A stretch of 13,600 bases of DNA, taken from Monosiga brevicollis MX1. Lineage: Eukaryota; Opisthokonta; Choanoflagellata; Craspedida; Salpingoecidae. The notes under the pieces were generated by a model, which worked only from the letters and a program-made list of their open reading frames with translations, made no database searches and was not told the DNA's origin. The position numbers and the translations under genes were made by a program. The number at the start of each line of letters is the position of its first letter. Position 1 is the stretch's first letter. Shown piece by piece: positions 8,801-13,600 of the stretch. Location of the stretch: positions 912,791-926,390 of the forward strand of contig NW_001865039.1 in NCBI RefSeq assembly GCF_000002865.3, given 5' to 3'.

Positions 8801-11800
8801 AAGGGAGGCAGGCAGGCAGGCAGGCAGGCAGAGCGGTGGTCATAAAAGATATGGCGCGTCGTGCTGGGATCGCGGAGTGCTCGCGCTCGGCCCCATTGCT
8901 GAAAACAAACCTTGTGTTGAACCAGCCCGTTTCTTGAGCGGCTTGCAAGTACTCTTCGTGCCCTTGGCGGATCCAAACGATCTGATCATGGACCTGTGGC
9001 AAGTAAGGACTGTCGAGCGTCACGCTGCAAATCCAAGCTGAAGGCAGATAGTCTTCCAGAGGAATCGGGCCACGACGATAGGCCCGCATGCTTTTGCTCT
9101 TGCGCGAGTTCCGATCGCGCGCGCCTGCATCACGTGAGCTTTGCGCTGTCGCAGCAGAGGAGGCAGAGCGCCTGCCCCTCGCCTCTTCTTGTTCCTCCAT
9201 ATCCTCTTCATCAGAATTGCTGTCATCATCATACGCGTGGCGACGACGCAGCAAGCGACCACGCGAGCTAGTCGTGGCGCGCTGCGCCGATCGACGATGC
9301 ATGGCCTCCATGGCCTCCCAGTCGGAGTAGTCAGAGTCTGACTCGGAAGTGGCATGCTCTGACTCGACATAATCTTCGTCCTGTTCGTCAAGCTGTTGGT
9401 CGAGTCGTTCATAATCGCGCTGAAGCTCGTTTTGAAATTCTTGGTCACGTTGTTCGCGGCGCTGGCGGCGCTCTTCAGCAGTGAGGCGTGGACGAGCAGC
9501 ACTACCCATGTTTTCAACGGGTTGACTTGAGCCCATGCCCTCATGAGCAGTGAGTGCCGTCATCTCGGCGGGCTGTCGCAGAGTAACCTTTGTGGCCTGT
9601 AAAAGTTGCGCTTCGCTGGCATGGCGTTGAGAACTGAGTCGTCTGGCTACTTGACTGGCCAGCACCGTGGATTGCCTAGGCTGCAGGCGACTCAAAACGG
9701 TGGAATGATCCTGGAGTTCCTCCGGATATGGAAAAGTATCCCGTGATACTAAGCGGTGGGCCACGACGTTGACAGGCACATGCGCCAGGTCATCCAAGAT
9801 CACTCCCTCGGGTGTTCTAATTGAGGCAAATCGGACATGGCAAGGAGTGCAGATGAAATTTTGCTGCGGCGAGGATGCTTGCTCGACAACGACAATGGTT
9901 GGCACAAGCAATGGCGATGCACATACTCAATAAAGCCGTGAAACTCATAATCAAGAAACTGGGAAGCTGGAGGTGCCGGGACGTTCTCTGCCCGCGGCCG
10001 TCGTTGACTGAAACAGGAGAGCCCTCCCCATACATCAAGCGCCCATATTTGGTGCCCACGGGGATGGACCTGCGTGATCATAATGTCAACCGGCTGAAGC
10101 TGACCCTCAAACTCGTGGCGAACCTGCATTTCTGCTAGCTTGACGCCGTCAGCCACGTTCCAGATGACGAGGCGACCATCATGGCCCGCAGAGACGAGAA
10201 CATGGGCTTGCGTTGGATGGCACACTAGGCCCGTCACTTCAAAGGTGTGGGCTTGAATTTTGTGACGCCGCTCCAAGGTGCGACTGTCCCACACCAGAAG
10301 GTGTGACACAGCCGGTTCCAAGGCGCGATTCACAAAGACAGCGGCTGCATACCTGCCATCGCTTGTCCAGGCTCCCCAGTTCATGCACACTTTCTTGGTG
10401 CCCGATGCAAAGGGTGTGTCAAGCCGGCGAGGACACCAGCCATCCTGATAGCGGCGCAAAAACACCTGGGCGTCGTTTCCTCCTGAGATGACGGCCGTTG
10501 CATCGGGGCAAAAGGCCACAAACTCCACAGTCGAATCATGAGCCACATCCTCGTGTACAAGTTCCACGTGTTGACGCTCGTCATGAATACGGTAAATCTA
10601 AGGGTGGCCAACAACATGGTGGTGGTCTGAGCGCAAGATGCTGGAGAAAGATCAAGAGGTCCTTGCAATAAACCGCCGCCCGTGGGTTGGCTCGCGCAAG
10701 AATAAACGTGGACTTGCCAACCTCTGCAGGTACGGGCCTACCTGGACCGCAGCGTTGGTCAGGGCGGCAGCAAAAAGGTTACCGCCAGGAGAAAAGCAAC
10801 CAAACTGAAGACAACATTCGCAACTTCCAGGCCGGCACCGGCACTTATAGTGCACACCAGATCGTGTCGGGAGGCGCGCTGAGAAGGAGAGGATGGCGCG
10901 GAACATGACGGAAGTGTTTGCATCGGCCACTTCGTCATACGTCCAAAAGGTAATGGAAGAATCCTACAGTGATACAAAAACGGCACGTTGTTGTCTGAGA
11001 TGGATTCCGCAGCGTGGCTTCCTTCGTTGCTTGCTGAATTTGAACAAAGCACTAAAAGCGCTGACGAGCAGACATACTTTGGCAGCCGTCACTAGAAGGC
11101 GGCTGTCAGCGTTGGGGCTAAAATGCACGCCACAGATGGCACCGCGGTGCGGCTGGTGTGTTTCGATACACACGCCCTTGTGGAGGTCCCAGATGCGCAA
11201 GACCTGAGGTGTAAACAAGAAGCACAGGATGTGACCATGAGGCCCCGCAGAAGGAAAAAAAAATAAATAAATAAAATAAAATAAAAGCTCAAAAGCAGGT
11301 TGAGATTCCAAGAGATTGATGCACACGGCGACATGTAAGCACGCGGCAGCATGTCATGGGACTTACTCCCGCCATATCACCACTGGCCAAATAGCGACCT
11401 GTGGCGTCTACGCTAAGATCGGAGAGTTCGCTCTTGTGGCCACGCAGGGTGGCAAGCAATCGGGAGTCGGCACTGCGCCACACTTTGATGTTGCTATCAT
11501 CAGCCCCCTATCCAGATCAATGGATACGCCAGAAGAGCAAAAGCATCCACCATATCCATGACCGATGAAGCGGCGATCACATCAAGATCAAGCCAAGGGG
11601 CTCTACGTACCGTGATGACAATGCCTGCGGAAGGCTCTACCTCGAGGCAATAGCCTGTCCGGCCGTGCCCTATGACCGTACTTGTCTGCACACACGCCAA
11701 GTCGAACCCCCGCATGACAGATGGCAGCACCAAATAATGGTCACATGAGGTCTGAGATCGAGAATCCCTTGTTCGTGGCAACATTGCACATGCAATATTT

Positions 11801-12986
11801 GAGGCATGTTGAGCAGAGCCGGGCGTGCTTGCTGGAACTTACAGTTGTCCAATCAGCAAACTGGGTTGGTAAGGGTAAGCTGCGGGGCGGGCCCAGTCGA
11901 GCGCAGCGCCGTTGCGCGAAAACCGCAGCCACTACGCATATAGATTGCGCGATTTATAGCAGAATTTCAAAGCATAGCATGAGGGATGGGGTGTGAGAGA
12001 AGGCGTGGGTGAGGCGGCTGTCCACATTGCGTCAATGGCGGGCTTTTTCCTCGCATCCGCAGCTGTGTCGGAACAGACAAGACCCCTCTTTTTTTAAAAG
12101 CATCTGTAACTTCGCCCACAACGTACACGTGCTGCATGGGCGTTTGCGTTGAACATGTCGGTCTCGGCGCATGGCCTACGCGGCGGAGAGGTTTGCTTGA
12201 CTCGTCAACATCAGTGATCCCAGACAAAAGATCTCGGGGCGTAGTCACTGAACGGACCTGAAAGAGACGATGATGATGTCCTTCCAAGAGATTTGACAAG
12301 AGACGCGAAGACATTGGCGGACCCGCTTCTTTACGTCGCTGGTGAAAGCACCACAGAAGCAAGAGGGCGAGGATCAGTTTGAGTGAATTGGCACGCAAAT
12401 TCCTGGGCAGAAGCTACACACCGCATCTGCATAAGACAGGTGACGCCGTGCACCAGTATAGTCGTACTCGCGCAAGCCGCGCTACGAATGGAGCAGAGAG
12501 AAAAGAAGCTGTGCGTTATTTGTGCGACTTTGACGAGCGTACGACGGAAGGGACGATCACGTACGTCAAAAGAGTTGACCTCCTGTTGAAGGCTATGGAA
12601 GGCCTTTGTAAAAGGAGTATTCTCCAGATATTGGAGAATGGCGTGCAACACCACCTCTAATTATGGGTAAGCAAGTACGCATGCGAGTGAGCATGGCAAG
12701 CCACGCGAACAGGTGACACTGCCAGAGAGGCCGAGGCATGGCAATGACAGTCACTGACACCACGGCGAGCAGCAGAAGTAGGGTCGTCAAACCAACCTTC
12801 AGACAAATCAGCCGTCGTTGTGTGGGCGCGCTGAGTGAGGCGGCTGTCCAAGGATGCACTCGTTTCCGGTTCGGATGTGGCTGCACCGCCAACATCAGGG
12901 CTGGCTGCGGAGATGGTGGAGAGATTCACCGAACCCAGTTCTGGGGTCATGGCGGCGGAGCCGGGCGCAGGGGGATCGAGATCCAT
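5480..12986 (-). CDS. PHIP/BRWD-family WD40-bromodomain protein with three bromodomains
   Basis: PHIP and BRWD proteins are nuclear chromatin readers linked to CUL4 ubiquitin ligases. Minus-strand exons: 12986-12761, 12656-12565, 12481-12422, 12338-12258, an unresolved exon ending at 11843, 11685-11611, 11507-11367, 11203-11078, 10963-10742, 10597-9927, 9816-8911, 8753-8578, 8458-7938, 7828-7630, 7551-6873, 6708-6334, 6215-5480 (TAG). From 11685 on, every join keeps phase, and most restore family motifs across the splice. The mapped exons encode about 1,760 residues. Order: acidic Ser/Thr-rich start, LisH-like helices, eight WD repeats, charged linker, Tudor-like cryptic domain, three bromodomains, RG-rich and acidic tail. 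The start (GCTAGCGCCATGG) has a strong context. The join from exon 1 to exon 2 and the region 11844-12257 are weak. An orthologue of PHIP, BRWD1 or BRWD3 individually cannot be chosen; it probably descends from their common ancestor. Confidence 0.9.
6165..6612 (-). other. Third bromodomain of the PHIP/BRWD protein
   Basis: Encoded by parts of exons 6708-6334 and 6215-5480, joined across intron 6333-6216 (GTACGT, phase 2). Seen: a first helix with CQAILDVLQQQED; then FVMPLDEQAEWYPAYVEKIGQPLWL (a ZA loop with the PLD and YP elements); then LAAGEYRTLRSFANDAVRVF; then ANALRFNEATTD with the acetyl-lysine-contact asparagine in RFN; and a last helix AAERLLGLLVQELE completed by the splice. The pattern matches a complete bromodomain. 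Confidence 0.85.
6645..7120 (-). other. Second bromodomain of the PHIP/BRWD protein
   Basis: Encoded across exons 7551-6873 and 6708-6334. Seen: SWRQCCLTIHHKLCE (first helix, with the W..QC start found in animal second bromodomains); FLLDPVDPNVLEDYTDFVEQ (ZA loop); LVNKQYQTAEDYVRAIQHLL; ENAFCYNMFNPG with asparagine at the binding position; and FVSDLTAMEARFNEL after the splice. The intron (6872-6709) sits in the BC loop. Splicing to the TTTAG at 6709 gives a normal loop length; an earlier acceptor would lengthen it. Confidence 0.85.
7552..7629 (-). other. Stop-free 78-base intron at the end of bromodomain 1
   Basis: The donor is GTACAT and the acceptor TTGACAG. The length is a multiple of three and there is no stop in frame, so a transcript that keeps it would still be read through with 26 extra residues. 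Removing it joins VVNGQVL to EPDLLDVI, which fits the family helix better, so I call it an intron. Confidence 0.75.
7630..8060 (-). other. First bromodomain of the PHIP/BRWD protein
   Basis: Encoded across exons 8458-7938 and 7828-7630, joined in phase 0 over intron 7937-7829 (GTACGT). The join makes YPNYCKT-IAYPIDL, matching the YP.YC.VVAYP.DL core of animal PHIP/BRWD first bromodomains. It continues with RLANGFYRRAEAIMWDVE (compare NRFYRR...VWEV in animals) and IIFNQRTSAIV, with the asparagine in place. This is the most closely conserved of the three bromodomains. Confidence 0.9.
8205..9055 (-). other. Cryptic Tudor-like (CRD) module of the PHIP/BRWD protein
   Basis: Spread over three exons. 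The first part is SAWICSVTLDSPYLPQ, then IVWIRQGHEEYLQA (animal: PP.WI...SP..PQ, then YFRQGHEAY). Next are PPWARRELRSLE and RWCDLEDIPDFVVLRGRY, restored by in-phase splicing. Last come GHRFSATIDGEQWYGTVLE and PDSPWRCCVVRWD ending in NPWEM (animal SPWDMEP). In animal PHIP this region binds methylated histone H3 lysine 4; that role is likely here but not shown. Confidence 0.85.
8807..8830 (+). repeat. (GGCA)6 tetranucleotide repeat in a PHIP/BRWD intron
   Basis: Six GGCA units lie inside intron 8910-8754. On the transcribed strand they read TGCC repeats, about 50 bases before the acceptor, and may supply part of its pyrimidine tract. Confidence 0.93.
9060..9800 (-). other. Charged linker with acidic clusters and a YSDW motif
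   Basis: This part of exon 9816-8911 follows the WD40 domain. It runs from a helical, basic segment (EERRQRREQRDQEF) into acidic, Ser-rich clusters (DEQDEDYVESEHATSESDSD) and then YSDWEAMEAM. It ends in mixed acidic and Arg/Ser-rich sequence. Animal PHIP/BRWD proteins also have Ser-rich acidic sequence followed by YSDW at this place, so the motif appears conserved within a disordered linker. Confidence 0.7.
10004..11685 (-). other. Eight-repeat WD40 domain of the PHIP/BRWD protein
   Basis: Read over five exons. Blade cores seen in order: TGYCLEVEPSAGIVIT-GADDSNIKVW; LLATLRGHKSELSDL to LRIWDL; ICGVHFSPN to SSITFW; FGCFSPGGNLFAAAL to VQIYRI; VEFVAFCPD to AQVFLRRY; MNWGAWTSDGRYAAAV to LLVWDS; VTGLVCHP to SAGHDGRLVIWNV; and VDIMITQVHP to GGLSCFS. 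SAGHDG is a close match to the animal proteins. The introns fall within or between blades and all keep phase 0 up to 9927. In animals the propeller is thought to link to DDB1-CUL4. Confidence 0.92.
11240..11286 (+). repeat. A-rich (AAAT)n-like tract in a PHIP/BRWD intron
   Basis: A-rich sequence with AAAT and AAAAT units lies inside intron 11366-11204. On the transcribed strand it is a long T-rich run ahead of the CCTCAG acceptor. Confidence 0.85.
11844..12257 (-). other. Unresolved exon/intron region of the PHIP/BRWD gene
   Basis: This stretch must link the exon ending at 12258 (phase 0) to the exon ending at 11843. The latter is supported by a GTAAGT donor and reads into FADWTT, then TSTVIGHGRTGYCL after the splice. 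Upstream in the same frame is AVFAQRRCARLGPPRSLPLP, which weakly resembles the Pro-rich stretch before the first WD repeat in animals. I could not find one acceptor that satisfies both phase and family pattern. The frame starting VRSVTTPRDLLSG after 12258 is open to 11967, so exon read-through is also possible. Confidence 0.5.
12422..12656 (-). other. Amino-terminal LisH-like module of the PHIP/BRWD protein
   Basis: Exons 12656-12565 and 12481-12422 encode VVLHAILQYLENTPFTKAF, then HSLQQEV, then after an in-phase splice (GTACGT donor) YDYTGARRHLSYADA. Animal PHIP/BRWD proteins begin with a similar helix pair (LIARYLS....AA..L..EL) followed by DW.G..H...YEEL, which supports the assignment. The short next exon (12338-12258) encodes GPPMSSRLLSNLLEG, matching the IPP....SLLG element. 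Confidence 0.7.
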
Positions 12987-13339
12987 GGCGCTAGCTGAGA
13001 AATGCCTGGTCGCCAAAAAAGGGCAGTTGCCCCTGCCCCTTCAAGCAGTGATCGAGGGCACTTTGACCAGCCAAGAGCCACCCGCATCCAGCGTTAGAGC
13101 GGGCAGGATGGGGACAACCGCAGCAAGGGCTGCTCCAAATTCAGGTCATGGGGCAGTGTAGGTGGCCTCAAAAGGCTCTTCTACTCGCGCACTCCTTTTG
13201 AAAGTTGAATTGCGGCAGTCGGCTTCTGTGCAATGAGCGTTCGGTCACGAGCGATATCCGCCTGCGCTCCAGATGGCCGAGGCGTCAGGGCTCGCTCGCC
13301 TGTTCGTCGGCTCGCTCAGATGTACACACAAAGAATAAT

Positions 13340-13357
13340 GAAGAAGAAGAAGAAGAA
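13340..13357 (+). repeat. (GAA)6 trinucleotide repeat
   Basis: Six perfect GAA units lie about 350 bases upstream of the PHIP/BRWD start. No reading frame supports their being coding. Confidence 0.93.
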
Positions 13358-13451
13358 GGGTGAGGCTTGTAACGGCTAGCCATTGAAAGTATTTTACTTT
13401 TTATTCTTTTTGTGGCCGTTGCGGTTTTTATTCTCTATTTTTAGAATATCT

Positions 13452-13600
<149 letters not shown>

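Noticed and set aside
8583-8910. Extension of the linker exon to a 442-residue frame ending at 8583
   Set aside because: After 8911 it runs through an intron with TGCC repeats. The next true exon (8753-8578) is in another frame and restores the family pattern.
12835-13161. Plus-strand 108-residue frame near the PHIP/BRWD start
   Set aside because: It is largely antisense to the first PHIP/BRWD exon, with no splice or domain evidence.

Overview
The window is nuclear DNA from a eukaryote with a compact, intron-rich genome. It carries spliceosomal introns of about 70 to 210 bases with GT-AG ends. The five genes recognised or modelled encode eukaryotic proteins: Sm-F, a PSME3IP1/NIP30-type protein, ribosomal protein SA, a PHIP/BRWD-type WD40-bromodomain protein, and one unrecognised mitochondrial-looking protein. 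Short introns, GC-rich third codon positions, close gene spacing and a PHIP/BRWD gene suggest a unicellular relative of animals, most likely a choanoflagellate of the Monosiga type. That assignment is inference. No mobile element, CRISPR array, tRNA or rRNA was seen.

Layout from left to right. (1) Positions 1-695, minus strand: spliceosomal Sm-F (SNRPF), cut by the left edge. (2) 696-1314: shared upstream region with a 111-base (TC)n tract inside a duplicated cassette. (3) 1315-2187, plus: a four-exon gene for a small protein with a predicted mitochondrial presequence, one membrane segment and a coiled coil. (4) 2645-3493, minus: a three-exon PSME3IP1 (FAM192A/NIP30/PIP30) homologue. (5) 3494-4196: shared upstream region, then RPSA at 4197-5120, plus, with an uninterrupted coding region. 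(6) 5121-5479: convergent 3' region with a (CA)n repeat and a poly(A) signal. (7) 5480-12986, minus: a large gene of at least 17 exons for a PHIP/BRWD-type chromatin reader. (8) 12987-13600: upstream region ending in a second (CT)n tract of more than 140 bases that runs off the window.

Exon joins were worked out by hand from reading phase, splice-site bases and recalled family sequence. For SNRPF exons 2-4, the PSME3IP1 homologue and the PHIP/BRWD gene from the WD40 domain onward, every join keeps phase. The PHIP/BRWD amino terminus and the stretch 11844-12257 remain uncertain. The genes are housekeeping or regulatory and do not form an operon-like system: Sm-F acts in splicing, RPSA in the small ribosomal subunit, the PSME3IP1 homologue probably in nuclear proteasome regulation, and PHIP/BRWD in chromatin reading.

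The most interesting observation is that the PHIP/BRWD protein appears to have three tandem bromodomains where the animal proteins have two. All three keep the asparagine expected to bind acetyl-lysine. I found no evidence of a wholly new multi-gene system.
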